Assembly (NCBI GenBank): GCA_035771165.1
Contig: JAWNZC010000300.1
Location: forward strand, 248,001-312,000
Reading direction: 5' to 3'
DNA from: Paragorgia papillata
Lineage: Eukaryota; Cnidaria; Anthozoa; Scleralcyonacea; Coralliidae
Length of the DNA: 64,000 nt
The notes under the pieces are model-generated. The model did no database searches. It saw only the letters and a program-made list of their open reading frames with translations, and had not been told where the DNA came from. The position numbers and the translations under genes were made by a program. Positions within the stretch are counted from its first letter, which is position 1; the number at the start of each line of letters is the position of its first letter. Positions 1-11,051 of the stretch are shown here, piece by piece.

Positions 1-186
1 ACACTAAGCATTTCCCATCCTATTGGCGATTATCTTGTAACTGTGACATGATAAGTTGTACGTATACATGTAATGCATGCATGTGGTACGTTTGCGAGTT
101 TGGTGTTCATTGCTATTCTTTAGAAACATGATGTTGTCAAAAGGCCGACAAAATCTTTGTGTTCAGGTTCTCATGTCCGTGGCTTA

Positions 187-982
187 CCTGCCTCCTCCAC
201 AGGCCCTCGTTGCATCATGGACAGGTCACACTGTTGAGAGGGCCTGCCAGATCCTGTAAACAAAATGGGGACTGATCCCATTATGCACAGCGAGACTAGA
301 GGCGATAGTTTTGAGAGGGCCTGAAAAATCTTTCCGGCCGCTGTTCGACAAACGTACGTCCAAGTTCTTTTGACACTGTGACCCACCATGAAATTCGGTC
401 TAAACTTTCTTACAGATCATGACAATGAAGAAACCAATTAATATGTTTTAGAATTACCGACCTGCTGCCAATAATATTTTTAGTGACAAAAAGGAATTGA
501 AGGGGAAAATATCTGCCGAACAAAAGCAAATTCGACGGTCAGGAAAGTACAGGTTTTTCTTATTGTTTTTTGGTTTATTTAGCTATCGAAGACTGTCAAC
601 TGACCAAGAGTTAATGAGATTTAATTTTGTTAAATTGTAGGCTATAGTGTAGCGTAATTCAAGTTTCAGTTATTGTGGAAACCGAAAACTGTATAAACCC
701 AAGAGTCTCCGGGTAAACTAAAGTGCATTTTCTTTGATTATTTGGGCCGAAAGTTGACAAAGTTCAACCGTAATTGCTCATTTTAACAATTCCTTCATTT
801 TAAAGCTAGGATTCGTATGTTATAAGTCTTCAATGGCCTTCAAAATCTTCGGATATAGCCATGGCTATTATGCAAATTTATTCCGTGCCAAGTTTTGCCA
901 AATTTTTTACAGGATCTTGCAGGTCCTAAATTCGGCGTGTGTGACCTGTCCATGATGCAACGAGGGCCTGCGGAGGAGGCAG
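187..982. mobile_element. 796-bp non-autonomous DNA transposon with 8-bp TSD
   Basis: Inverted termini begin CCTGCCTCCTCC and end GGAGGAGGCAGG, and the similarity continues inward for about 70 bp around CATCATGGACAGGTCACAC. It is flanked by GTGGCTTA at 179-186 and 983-990 (the last base is shared with the terminus, so 7-8 bp). Copies B (near 6160) and C (near 15265) carry the uninterrupted site GTCCGTGGCTTACGGGT, which is an exact empty allele. An 8-bp TSD suggests hAT, but the termini are not canonical for that superfamily. No coding capacity is seen. Confidence 0.8.
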
Positions 983-1199
983 GTGGCTTACGGGTGCCAC
1001 AAAAAAGTGACACCCAGAATATAAAGCTGCAGCCGCTCAGCGGTTACTCGTCAGGGCACCGCAATTTCTTACACACTAAGCATTTCCCATTCTATTGGCG
1101 ATTATCTTGTAAGTGTGACATGATAAGTTGCACGTATACATGTAATGCATGCATGTGGTACGTTTGCGAGTTTGGTGTAATATAACAGACGTTCGATGC

Positions 1200-1337
1200 A
1201 CGTTCGTCAAGCTCAATTACTCAGAAAAGATTTCTGAGACCCCAGACAGGTTTGGAATCTACAACCTTCTAATGCAAGGTTCGAACCCTGTCTGGGGTCT
1301 CAGAAATTATTTCTGAGTAATTGAGCTTGACGAACGT
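1200..1337. repeat. Hairpin repeat with B-box-like core (copy A)
   Basis: Left arm ACGTTCGTCAAGCTCAATTA is mirrored at the right end, giving about 50-bp arms around a short centre. GGTTCGAACCC at 1278-1288 matches the RNA polymerase III B-box consensus, but no complete tRNA cloverleaf can be drawn around it. Present in all three units. Confidence 0.75.
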
Positions 1338-1404
1338 CCACCGAACTCTGTTATCTTGTAACTGTTAATCATGTAATATCACGGCGACCTCCTCGGTTGT
1401 TATT

Positions 1405-1761
1405 AGGGACCTTAAGATGCTAGGACGACGACGGTGGTTAAAAAGTAATTCAAATTTTAGCATTAAAAAGCAGTCACGGTTAACTGACTACTGTATTCAA
1501 TACTTGAAGCTTGTTTTATAATTTTCAAAGTGTTAAAACGGTTGCAGTGTCTGTGTTAAGGCAATCTCAGACAACAGTTCTCATCACCCCACGAGTCATC
1601 GTCGTCCTGAAGACGTGAAAATGCTCTGAGTGGCGTTGTATACAGAGCGAGGACGGTGTTCAGATTACTCTTGGGACTAGAAATTATTCATTATTAAAGA
1701 ATAATGCTTTTGTTTGAAGGACGTCGTCCTCGAAGTTGCCGTCGTAGATCTTAAGGTCCCT
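1405..1761. mobile_element. 357-bp hairpin MITE, 3-bp ATT flanks
   Basis: Termini AGGGACCTTAAGAT and ATCTTAAGGTCCCT are perfect inverses. ATT flanks both sides (1402-1404 and 1762-1764). Copies B and C lack the insert and read through as TTTTTATTGTTCCC. Confidence 0.75.
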
Positions 1762-1783
1762 ATTGTTCCCACACGCACATTTA

Positions 1784-2003
1784 GGGGCCGATTACATGAG
1801 CCGCGCTGACCCGGCTAAGCGGGCTGACTCGTGTCGCGAAATTCTTTCCCCGGCCGCAAAAGGAGATTTTAATCAACGTTAGGGTTCGTAAACCAATTCT
1901 TCTTTGTAAATTTAGTTTATGCGAGTTTTAAAACGACAGTAAGATCCTAATCAATCGCGTGAGCCAAGTTAACCGGGCTAGCCCGGCTCATGTAATCAGC
2001 ACC
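1784..2003. mobile_element. PIF/Harbinger-like MITE, TTA TSD (copy A)
   Basis: Termini GGGGCCGATTACATGAGCC and GGCTCATGTAATCAGCACC, flanked by TTA at 1781-1783 and 2004-2006. A 3-bp TWA target duplication is typical of PIF/Harbinger elements. Orthologous copies sit in units B and C, so this insertion predates the duplications. Confidence 0.7.
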
Positions 2004-2248
2004 TTAATCTCGAAATAACCCGATGCATAAAGATGAGGTACGATTAGTAACTAATCATACCTAATGTTTACGCCAAAGTTCGCTTATGCATATAATAACT
2101 AACAAATACATGAAGTGAACACTTGTCGAATTCCCAATAGTATTAATCACAACTCAATAATTTATTCACTCTGAAGTTGTTGACTCCGCCAAAAGCGTTC
2201 TTGTTTTACTCTCCTTCTTCCTCGGAAACCGTAATATTACAAAGTGAT

Positions 2249-2375
2249 GGCATGGCATTTCGGTTGATTAGTGATTAAATGTCCCTCAAGCCTTGGGAGG
2301 TTTAGTAAAAGTCTACTAAACCTGACCCCTTGGCTTTCGGGTACATTTAATCACTAATCAACCGAAATGCCATGC
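2249..2375. repeat. Hairpin MITE, GCATGGCATTTCGG family (copy A)
   Basis: GGCATTTCGGTTGATTAGTG is mirrored by CACTAATCAACCGAAATGCC about 125 bp away. In units B and C the same hairpin has a further MITE inserted in its left half (7080-7216, 16206-16338). Confidence 0.7.
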
Positions 2376-2730
2376 TATTACTTATAATTATCTTATTTGG
2401 TCTTTTGCCTCTAATTGTCTTTTAAATAGTTGCATACATTCTGAACATATATGAAGGGTGAACATATGTACACAGCTTAAATTAATTTCCGTCCTCATTC
2501 AACCATTCTTAATTTTCTTTTTAATTATTTTTTCTTTGTTGCAAATTGGCTTCTTTTCTGTCTCTTTCTTACGTTTTTTTTATTTATCTATATCCAGCCT
2601 TTTATAGTAGTATTATCAATTTATAAATAATAATTTTAGTATTTTCTTTGTGTTACATTTCAAATTTTTATGGATATTATTAGATAAAAATTTTCTTACA
2701 TAAATATAGCGTTGTCAATTAGTTTTTTAA

Positions 2731-3185
2731 AGGGTATTGGCAACAAAAATTAAGTTTCTCTAATTTGAAAGAACTCATAAAATTGTAATAGAACATCCTT
2801 TACAACTTTTTCGTATCTCTCTTCGTTTTCAAGATATTTCAATATGTAAATGAGATGGTCTCTGACGTCAGGTGTGGGGTAAAATATTTTCACATGTAGC
2901 AAAACCAGTTATATCTCTAAGTTTGTTCATCGAAATCATTTGAAACTGTGCACATAAAAACTCCTTGCGACGCTGAACATTTCATGTTAGATATGTAAGT
3001 GATTTTGCTCTGTATGAAAACATTTTACCCCACTCCTGACGTCAGAGGATATCTCATTTACATATCAAACAAATTGAAATATCTTGAAAACGCAGAAAGA
3101 TACGAAAAAGTTGTAAAGGATCTTCTATTACAATTTTATGAGTTCTTTCAAATTAGACAAACTTAATTTTTGTTGCCGATACCCT
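2731..3185. mobile_element. 455-bp long-hairpin MITE, TTAA TSD
   Basis: Termini AGGGTATTGGCAACAAAAAT and ATTTTTGTTGCCGATACCCT, with near-complete self-complementarity along both arms. TTAA duplicates flank it (2727-2730, 3186-3189). Unit B shows the empty site AGTTTTTTAAAAGCT. TTAA targets are used by piggyBac and Kolobok elements; the AGGG terminus favours Kolobok, as inference. Internal words (TTGAAAGAAC, GAAATATCTTGAAAAC) resemble the elements at 31680-32170 and 33031-33488. Confidence 0.8.
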
Positions 3186-3297
3186 TTAAAAGCTAAATTT
3201 ATTGACACTTCATCATCATCATCATTGTAGAGTTTTCAGATGCATCAATATCACAACATTGCCCAACGGTATATATAATAATTTTGTTTATATGTAG

Positions 3298-3420
3298 AAG
3301 GCGGAAAACGTGAGACGGAGATTGAAGAATTCGTGAAAGTGTTTGAAGTATTCGAGAAGGAGTTTAAAGAATTCGAGATGAAGAAACCATTTTCCCCTAG
3401 TTCTTATTTCTTTGATGATG
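3298..3420 (+). CDS. Duplicated symmetric exon, copy A
   Basis: 123-nt exon between a polypyrimidine/ATGTAG acceptor and a strong GATG|GTAAGTAC donor. Starting with 2 nt of a split codon, it reads GGKRETEIEEFVKVFEVFEK, continues with a Glu/Phe/Lys-rich stretch (KEFKEFEMKKP) and ends SYFFDD plus 1 nt. Both ends are phase 1 and the length is divisible by three, so the exon can be added or skipped without changing frame. The product looks like a charged amphipathic helix and I recognise no domain. The phase matches the candidate exon at 31215, so it may belong to the ZU5-protease gene. Upstream exons lie outside the window. Confidence 0.6.
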
Positions 3421-5020
3421 GTAAGTACTAATAAGGGAACATTTCATGTTTTTGTATATCCACTGACGAAGTCAACCGAAAAGTGTGATGGTTATACACG
3501 CCGATGTTTACGATCTTATTTTGGGTTGATTTTTTATCCGCATTTATTCATCATTCGTGTTTTTTAATTCATCTACATTTTATTCTCTAATCTACATTTT
3601 TCATCCACGTTTTATCCTTCATCTGCATTCATTTGCATCTACCATCTGCGTTTTATAGTTACTCTTTATGGGGCTTTATCAGCTATTTCATTTCACTCAA
3701 TTTCGATGTAATTCAATGTATTTTATTTCGTTAGCACCTATATTTAATACAGTATAGAAATTATAAACCCATGTTATTGACGCAGAAAGATATCTGTAAT
3801 AACTATAAGATTAATCTAGAAAGTTAAGTGGTTTCAGTAATTATCATTACCAGCCGACAATTTTATAAAGTAAAAATTAAAAGAAATTCCGATGTTATTC
3901 TTTGGAATTTGTTTTATTTTTACAGTAACCAACTAAATTCAAAACGGAAGGCGGTATATACATACTAATACCTTGATTATTTCGGTTTCTTTTGTTTTTA
4001 CAGAGAGATTTAATCTCTAATTTTCCTGGTTTGGAGGATATTTTTCCTTCATTAAGATGCATGAGCGAACATCAAAAGACCATTTAATTTTACTACCCAT
4101 GTGGGACATTAAGCTTGAGTAAATTTGTTACGTTAATATGTTCACACAAAATCTATCACAGTTAAAGTGCCCATGCAACGAAATTTTCAAGTTGGACGTA
4201 ACAACATCAAAGTATTGTTTGGTATCGCTTCTTTTGACTGTAAAAGGTTTAGGACAAACAATTAAATGGAAGTATGTTTATTTAGCGTTTGAAAATGATG
4301 CTTTTCCTCCTAAAATTTGAGATATCATTAAAATAGTTGGCATAGTTGCACAACTAATGACGTCACTCGACCCAGATCTCAATATTTTTTTTTGCATTCT
4401 AAGCTCTTGGCACTGCCGTGTACATAAACAGAGAAATGCAGTCATTTTGTCATTCATTTTGTAGTCAGAAATGTCGAATTTCATAAGTGAACTATTCACG
4501 AATATGTATGAGTTGTCAAAAATTGACAGTATATTCCTAATCACTGTTAAGATGACCAAGTTTGATACGGCATGATGACGTTAATTTTCCCAGAATGCAA
4601 GCATCGCTTCTGATTGGTTGATTATTTTGTGATCATACGCGAATAAATAAAATCACTGGTGCATGGCTTCAACCAGATCAACATTAACGCCAACGCCGTT
4701 TCTGTGTTAAATTGTTAGGTTTCCATTGAAATCGAACGTTTTGCTAGGCATCGATGTTAAATTTTATAAATTTGTATGATCACAGAATAGCCAACCAGAC
4801 ACGATGCATGTATTCTGACGTATGACGTCATAGTATGATTTTTTCCCAGTGAGACGTGGACGTTGCTTTTTGGGAGGACCGAGCCACAGTATGCGGCTGC
4901 ATTCACAGCTTAGGAGGACGTTCGCGTACTGCGTAGCCTTTTTTACGTAAAAAACTGAATTCCCATGTTGTTGAGATCGCATGTTGTGAAAATATACACG
5001 CGTTAATGTTGTAAAGTAAT

Positions 5021-5306
5021 ATATCCAACACGAGTCAGTGTTCTTCCTCCGATTTCTAAATACAGCCAACCAGGTTGAAAATACGAGGCGAAGCCGAATT
5101 TTTTTAACCAGCTTGGCTGTATTTAGACATCGGAGGATGAACACAGACGAGTGTTGGATATAGCTTCTCAAACGAATCAATATTTTAAGAGAAAATCGAC
5201 CTCAAAGTTTGCTAAATTTGACTGTAATCTTCCTCCAGTTTCCAAATACTGATTAAATATTGATTTCTTTTGAATTTTCTTCATGAATTATTAACGAGTT
5301 TGAGAA
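5021..5306 (+). repeat. Interspersed repeat 'CCAACACGAG', copy 1
   Basis: About 285 bp. A hairpin half (CCAACACGAGTCAGTGTTC ... ACACAGACGAGTGTTGG, centred on ACCAGCTTGGCTGTATTTAG) is followed by a conserved tail ending TTCTTCATGAATTATTAA. Other copies are at 14121-14406, 41784-42067 and 52821-53100, all on the + strand. Class unknown. Confidence 0.75.
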
Positions 5307-5599
5307 ACATATTGCATTTCCGTCAAAAATGCCGACATTTTTATATGCAAACCTGAAAATATATGGGTATATATAGCCCTTGATATAAGAAAGAAATGCA
5401 CCGCTCATTTACTGCCAAATTTTGCTCATTGTTGTCAAACTCAAGATAACATCTCTCTTGACGATTTTAATTTTGTTGGTGTTTACCTTATGTCATTAGC
5501 GCCAAGTTGGATGAGTTTGGCAAACGTTTTTTTTTTATCATCTGCAATTATCTTTTTATCCAACACGGCAAAAATATTTTTGAACCAGACAAGTGCTGA

Positions 5600-6355
5600 A
5601 GAGCGGTGCCTTGTTTGGCGTCAAAAATGTCGCTTGTATTCTCGTTTCCAGAGCCCCGTTTCTGTGTCCGTGGCTTACGTCTTCCAAGGCCTAGCGTACG
5701 ATTGTGTCACCCTGAATATAAAGGTACCTAACAAGTCGTGAGAGCAGTGACTGGTTTGTCAGGGCACCGTAGCATAAAGCTGCCTTACGATCTAGTCGCT
5801 AACTTGTCAGGACACTGCAATTTTGTGCAATTGTGTTTCCTGCCGAACGCTTCGCTTTACGGAGATCGTAAAAAAGTCACCAAAATCCCTTGCGTCAAAA
5901 ACATCGCTTCCATTCTCAATGCGACAACGCCAGAGGCTATGACGTTTATGTGGCTGTGGCTATCAATTTTACACAAACGTACAAGAAAAATTATAAAGCT
6001 TGCTGACAAGCTAGCTGCTACGACGTCAGGGCACCACAATTGTATCTGCCTGCGGAATGTTCATTGCTATTCTTTACAAACATGATGTTGTCAAAAGGCC
6101 GACAAAATCTTTGGCGTCAAAAACAACGCTTGTGTTCAGGTTCCCACGTTTCTATGTCCGTGGCTTACGGGTGCCACAAAAAAGTGACACCCAGAATATG
6201 AAGCTACAGCCGCTCAGCGGTTACTCGTCAGGGCACCGCAATTTCTTACACACTAAGCATTTCCCATCCTATTGGCGATTATCTTGTAACTGTGACATGA
6301 TAAGTTGTACGTATGCATGTAATGCATGCATGTGGTACGTTTGCGAGTTTGGTGT
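5600..6355 (+). repeat. Degenerate tandem monomers inside unit B
   Basis: Three diverged monomers of about 240-300 bp recur, each with GGCGTCAAAAA, CGCTTGT, GTCCGTGGCTTACG, CACCCTGAATAT and GTCAGGGCACCG-like words in the same order. The equivalent array in unit C is about 14700-15455, and 1-178 plus 983-1180 is part of another array. Open frames here look accidental, because they change between monomers. Confidence 0.6.
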
Positions 6356-6374
6356 AATATAACAGACGTTCGAT

Positions 6375-6516
6375 GGACGTTCGTCAAGCTCAATTACTCA
6401 GAAAAGATTTCTGAGACCCCAGACAGGTTTGGAATCTACAACCTTCTAATGCAAAGTTCGAACCCTGTCTGGGGTCTCAGAAATTATTTCTGAGTAATTT
6501 AGCTTGACGAACGTCC
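6375..6516. repeat. Hairpin repeat with B-box-like core (copy B)
   Basis: Orthologue of 1200-1337. Here the B-box-like core is mutated (AAGTTCGAACCC), arguing against selection for Pol III transcription in this copy. Confidence 0.75.
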
Positions 6517-6597
6517 ACCGAACTCGGTTATCTTGTAACTGTTAATCATGTAATATCACGGCGACCTCGGTTTTTATTGTTCCCACACGCACATTTA

Positions 6598-6821
6598 GGG
6601 GCCGATTACATGAGCTGGGCTAACCGGGCTGACTCGTGTCACGAAACTCTTTCCCCGGCCGCAAAAGGAGATTTTAATCAACGTTAGGGTTCGTTTACAT
6701 CTAAACTAAACCAATTCTTCTTTGTAAATTTAGTTTATGTGAGTTTCAAAACCACAGTGAGATCCTAATCAATCGCGTCAGCCTAGTTAACCGGGCTAGC
6801 CCGGCTCATGTAAACAGCCCC
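6598..6821. mobile_element. PIF/Harbinger-like MITE, TTA TSD (copy B)
   Basis: Orthologue of 1784-2003 with the same TTA flanks. A small deletion in the left arm distinguishes it from copies A and C. Confidence 0.7.
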
Positions 6822-7079
6822 TTAATCTCGAAATAACCCGATGCATAAAGATGAGGTACGATTAGTAACTAATCATACTTCGCTTATGCATATAATAACT
6901 AACAAATACAATGAAGTGAACACTTGTCGAATTCCCAATAGTATTAATCACAACTCAATAATTTATTCACTCTGAAGTTGTTGACTCCGCCAAAAGCGTT
7001 CTTGTTTTACTCGCCTTCTTCCTCGAAAACCGTAATATTACAAAGTGATAGCATGGAATTTCGGTTGATCAGTGATTAA

Positions 7080-7216
7080 GGCTACGTCCACACGTATACG
7101 TTTTCGTAGCGTTTTCATATTGTTTCAGGTAAGTAGACCATTGTTTTCTATTCCCTTGAGGACGGAGAACAATATGAAAACGCTACGAAAACGTATACGT
7201 GCATGTGGACGTAGCC
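7080..7216. mobile_element. PIF/Harbinger-like MITE GGCTACGTCC, TAA TSD (copy B)
   Basis: Termini GGCTACGTCCACACGTATAC and GTATACGTGCATGTGGACGT...AGCC, flanked by TAA (7077-7079, 7217-7219). It is inserted into the left half of an older hairpin. Unit A (GTGATTAAATGTCCC) is the empty site. Confidence 0.8.
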
Positions 7217-7775
7217 TAAATGTCCCTCAAGCCTCGGGAGGTTTAGTAAAAGTCTACTAAACCTCCCTTGGCTTTCAGGTACATATTTAATCACTAATCA
7301 ACCGAAATGCCATGCTATTACTTATAATTATCTTATTTGGTCTTTTGCGTATAATTGTCTTGTAAATAGTTGCATACATTCTGAACATATATGAAGGGTG
7401 AACATATGTACACAGCTTAAATTAATTTCCGTCCTCATTCAACCATTCTTAATTTTCTTTTTAATTATTTTTTCTTTGTTGCAAATTGGTCTTCTTTTCT
7501 GTCTCTTTCTTACGTTTTTTTTATTTATCTATATCCAGCCTTTTATATAGTAGTATCAATTTATAAATAATAATTTTAGTATTTTCTTTGTGTTACATTT
7601 CAAATTTATATGGATATTATTAGATAAAAATTTTCTTACATAAATATAGCGTTGTCAATTAGTTTTTTAAAAGCTAAATTTATTGACACTTTATCATCAT
7701 CATTATAGAGTTTTCAGATGCCTCAATATTACAACATTGCCCAACGGTATATATAATACTTTTGTTTATATGTAG

Positions 7776-7889
7776 AAGGCGGAAAACGTGAGACGAAGAT
7801 TGAAGAATTCTTGAAAGAGTTTGAAGTATTCGAGAAGGAGTTTAAAGAATGCGAGATGAAGAAACCTAGTTCTTATTTCTTTCATGATG
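7776..7889 (+). CDS. Duplicated symmetric exon, copy B (9-nt in-frame deletion)
   Basis: Equivalent of 3298-3420, with acceptor TATGTAG and donor CATG|GTAAGA intact. The frame is open and reads GGKRETKIEEFLKEFEVFEK and then an ECEMKKPSSYFFHD end. Relative to A and C it lacks 9 nt near its 3' end, removing three residues but keeping phase 1 at both sides. An in-frame indel and no stop are what constraint predicts, although one event is weak evidence. The introns on either side are alignable to the other copies. Confidence 0.6.
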
Positions 7890-8618
7890 GTAAGAACATT
7901 TCATGTTTTTGTATATCCACTGACGAAGTCAACCGAAAAGTGTGATGGTTATACACGCCGATGTTTACGATTTTATTTTGGGTTGATTTTTTATCCGCAT
8001 TTATTCATCATTCGTGTTTTTTAATTCATCTACATTTTATTCTCTAATCTACATTTTTCATCCACGTTTTATCCTTCATCTGCATTCATTTGCATCTACC
8101 GTCTGCGTTTTATAGTTACTCTTTATGGGGCTTTATCAGCTATTTCATTTCACTCAATATCGATTTAATTCAATGTATTTTATTTCGTTAGCACCTATAT
8201 TTAATACAGTGTAGAAATTATAAACCCATCTTATTGACGCAGAAAGCTATCTGTAATAACTATAAGATTAATCTAGAAAGTTAAGTGGTTACAGTAATTA
8301 TCATGGCCAGCCGACAATTTTATAAAGTAAAAATTAAAAGAAATTCCGATGTTGTTCTTTGGGATTTGTTTTATTTTTACAGTAACCAACTAAATTCAAA
8401 ACGGAAGGCGGTATATAAATACTAATACCATGATTATTTCGGTTTCTTTTGTTTTTACAGAGAGATTTAATCTCTAATTTTCCTGGTTTGGAGGAACTTT
8501 TTCCTTCATTAAGATGCATGAGCGAACATCAAAAGACCATTTAATTTTACTACCCATGTGGGACATTAAGCTTGAGTAAATTTGTTACGTTAATATGTTC
8601 ACACAAAATCTATCACAG

Positions 8619-9348
8619 TTAAAGTGCCCATGCAACGAAATTTTCAAGTTGGACGTAACAACATCAAAGTATTGTTTGGTATCGCTTCTTTTGACTGTAA
8701 AAGGTTTAGGACAAACAATTAAATGGAAGTATGTTTATTTAGCGTTTGAAAATGATGCTTTTCCTCCTAAAATTTGAGATATCATTACAATAGTTGGCAT
8801 AGTTGCACAACTAATGACGTCACTCGACCCAGATCTCAAATTTTTTTTGCATTCTAAGCTCTTGGCACAATACCGTGTACATAAACAGAGAAATACAGTC
8901 ATTTTGTCATTCATTTTGTAGTCAGAAATTTCGAATTTCATAAGTAAACTATTCACGAACATGTATAAGTTGTCAAAAATTGACAGTATATTCCTAATCA
9001 CTGTTAAGATGACCAAGTTTGATACGGCATCGACTATGTATATTTTAAAAGCAATAACTTGGTATGAATAAATTTTACACATCTCTGTGAACACTTTTCC
9101 CTGAGAATTCAATTTTCTAAAGAGTGTTTTGAACAGTTTGTTTGATGACGATAAGAATTCATGATGTCATTAGTTGTGGAATAAAATGTCTCAACTTTCT
9201 GGGCCAAAAGCCTATTTTTCAAACGTTAATACAACATACTTTCCTTGAATTATTGCCCTGAAACTTTCACAATTGAAAGAAGTCATCTGAAACTTTGCTT
9301 TAATGTTATTTCCCCCAACTTGAAAGCTTTGTTGCATAGGCACTTTAA
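8619..9348. mobile_element. Diverged long-inverted-repeat element (copy B)
   Basis: Left end TTAAAGTGCCCATGCAACGA; right end TTTGTTGCATAGGCACTTTAA. The arms stay alignable for about 200 bp (TTTAGCGTTTGAAAA against TTTTTCAAACGTTAATA; AACTAATGACGTCA against TGATGTCATTAGTTG). Unit A holds only the left part (from about 4155), and unit C holds both arms with a 305-bp insert. The TTAAAGTGC terminus relates it to 31680-32170, 33031-33488 and 28284-28742. Confidence 0.65.
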
Positions 9349-9450
9349 ACAAATTTCTGCAGCTATATTTTGTATTACACGTTCTAGTTCCTAAAAGAAT
9401 TCCAAACAATGCTAATTATATTACCTCGTCAATCATGGTATTACAAACTA

Positions 9451-9612
9451 ATACCATGACATGTCGGGATATTAGTGATTAAATTCCGTTAAAACCTCGG
9501 ATCTCGCGAAGCTCTGTTAAAGTCCTTCAGGCCTGCGGCCTTCGTGGCTTCCACACACCCTCCCTCGGCTTTCGGGACATTTAATCATAATATCCCTGAT
9601 GCATGGTATTAC
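9451..9612. repeat. Hairpin MITE, CCATGACATGTCGGG family
   Basis: ATACCATGACATGTCGGGAT is mirrored by ATCCCTGATGCATGGTAT, with TTAGTGATTAAAT inside the left arm. A relative lies at 51787-51914. The unique DNA from 9613 to 10137 contains a poly-C run (9629-9657) and nothing else I recognise. Confidence 0.6.
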
Positions 9613-10541
9613 TTATAATTGCAGGCTGGGGGGCAGCCCCCCCCCCCCCCCCCCCCCACGATGAATGGAAATGTTGCTAAGTCGGGCAAATTTTCAACCT
9701 AAGTCGGGCAAAAAATATAGGAAAAAAGTAAAAAAATAGGATGAAAATAAGGAAAAAAGGTGGGGATTTTTGTATCAAAAGATGGGCAATTTCCGTTTCA
9801 GTCAGGCAAAATTTTCTCCGCCCCCCCTATAAATTTGTGCCCGTACGCCTATGTATCCACTGACAAAGGCAACCAATAAATGTGATGGTTAGACACGCCA
9901 ATGCTGATTTGATTTTAGGTTGATTTTTTAGCCGCATTTATCCATCAACGTTTTATCCCTAATCTGCATTTTTTCATTTGCGTCAGCCATTTGATATTCT
10001 AGTCAAGAAATCTATTTTGTTTTTCGGAAATAGTTTTCTTTGGATTCTTTCTTTGGTTTCTCTTTGTTTTTGTTTGAGATACCTTTCAGAGATATATTTT
10101 TAGGTTTTTTTTAAAGTCTTTTTTATTTCTATTTTGTTAATTCAACTTCGGGGAGACACCAACATTACGTGGTGACCCCATATTCCTATGTTGGCACATA
10201 TTTAATCTCAGGGAGATACCAGATTAAGTTGTGACCTCATTTTCTCTATAATTTTTAATTTGGGGGAGATCTTATTTCATCTTGGAGGGCTACCCACATT
10301 AGGGTATGAACCAATTTTTTTATAATTCTAATTTTGGGGAGATACTTACTTTGTGGTGATCCCATTATAGTTCTAATAAACCTTTTGAAAGATATCTACA
10401 AGTGTTGTCGTAAATTAACCTTACTTTATAATAGAAAACTTGACCGGTTTTTAACTAGGCTAGCACTATACACTATGTCTTATCCTTTACCTGGTTGCCC
10501 ACAAAAACTGTTTACTACAGGCTATCTATTGTATAACTAAC

Positions 10542-11051
10542 TACCGTATTTATTCCAATAGACACCCACTATCAAATAAACTACCCTCTCCAATACACGC
10601 CCCCTCTACCAATAAAAATATTTAATAAACACCGCTCTCCAATAAACGCCCCCTCCCCCTAATAAATGCTACTTCCCAATATACCTGTCAACACAAAACG
10701 TAAAACAAAAATATAATGCCAGGCTTTATTTTTTAACAATAACTTTTAAGAAGATGAAGTTTTTTTATTGTTACATGTAAATTGCGCGAACATTTTTTGT
10801 TTCTAATTGCTTATTCGGATGTTAAGGACGCACATGATGAACTTTTTAGTTCTTATTATATATTGATGATGAGATTGTGTGAACATTTGTGTGACGTGTT
10901 TTTTGTTTAATAATGGAAATATCAAATTTTGAAATAAATGCCTCTCTCTAATAAACGCCTCTCTCTAATAAACGCCTCTCTAATAAACGTCCCCTTTCAG
11001 AGCTCAATTTTTCAATAAACGCCCAGGGCGTCTATTGGAATAAATACGGTA
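10542..11051. mobile_element. MITE TACCGTATTTATTCC with internal AATAAACGCC repeats
   Basis: Termini TACCGTATTTATTCCAATAG and CTATTGGAATAAATACGGTA are perfect inverses. The ends contain many short AATAAACGCCCC-type subrepeats. Likely TA target duplication. It abuts a second MITE at its right end. Confidence 0.7.

Larger units (their letters stand above)
1..4573 (+). repeat. Segmental repeat unit, copy A (5' end outside window)
   Basis: This is the first of three copies of a roughly 5-kb segment; the others start at 4574 and 13621. Almost every 100 bp from about 990 to 4573 can be aligned by eye to copies B and C, interrupted only by discrete insertions. Copy A stops at 4573, where copy B begins directly, so A and B are in tandem. 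It carries an exon at 3298-3420. Positions 1-178 repeat a sub-monomer (compare 6058-6350), so the 5' part contains a local tandem duplication. Insertions unique to A: 187-982, 1405-1761 and 2731-3185. Confidence 0.85.
4574..9340 (+). repeat. Segmental repeat unit, copy B
   Basis: It begins at GATGACGTTAATTTTCCCAG, shared exactly with copy C at 13621, and stays alignable to C until about 9335/18805. It holds, in order, an interspersed repeat (5021-5306), degenerate tandem monomers (5600-6355), the B-box hairpin, the Harbinger MITE, a nested MITE pair, an exon (7776-7889) and a diverged inverted-repeat element (8619-9348). B and C share the 7080/16206 MITE that A lacks. Confidence 0.85.

Noticed and set aside
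1278..1288. tRNA gene at the B-box-like GGTTCGAACCC
   Set aside because: The T-arm does not pair well and no D-arm, anticodon arm or acceptor stem can be placed.
4138..4320. 60-codon frame repeated at 8595 and 17753
   Set aside because: Conserved only because it lies in the duplicated inverted-repeat element; the mirrored arm gives no equivalent protein, and there is no splice context.
5490..6362. Several overlapping frames in the degenerate tandem monomers
   Set aside because: Frames change between monomers and between units B and C; the sequence behaves as a repeat, not as a gene.
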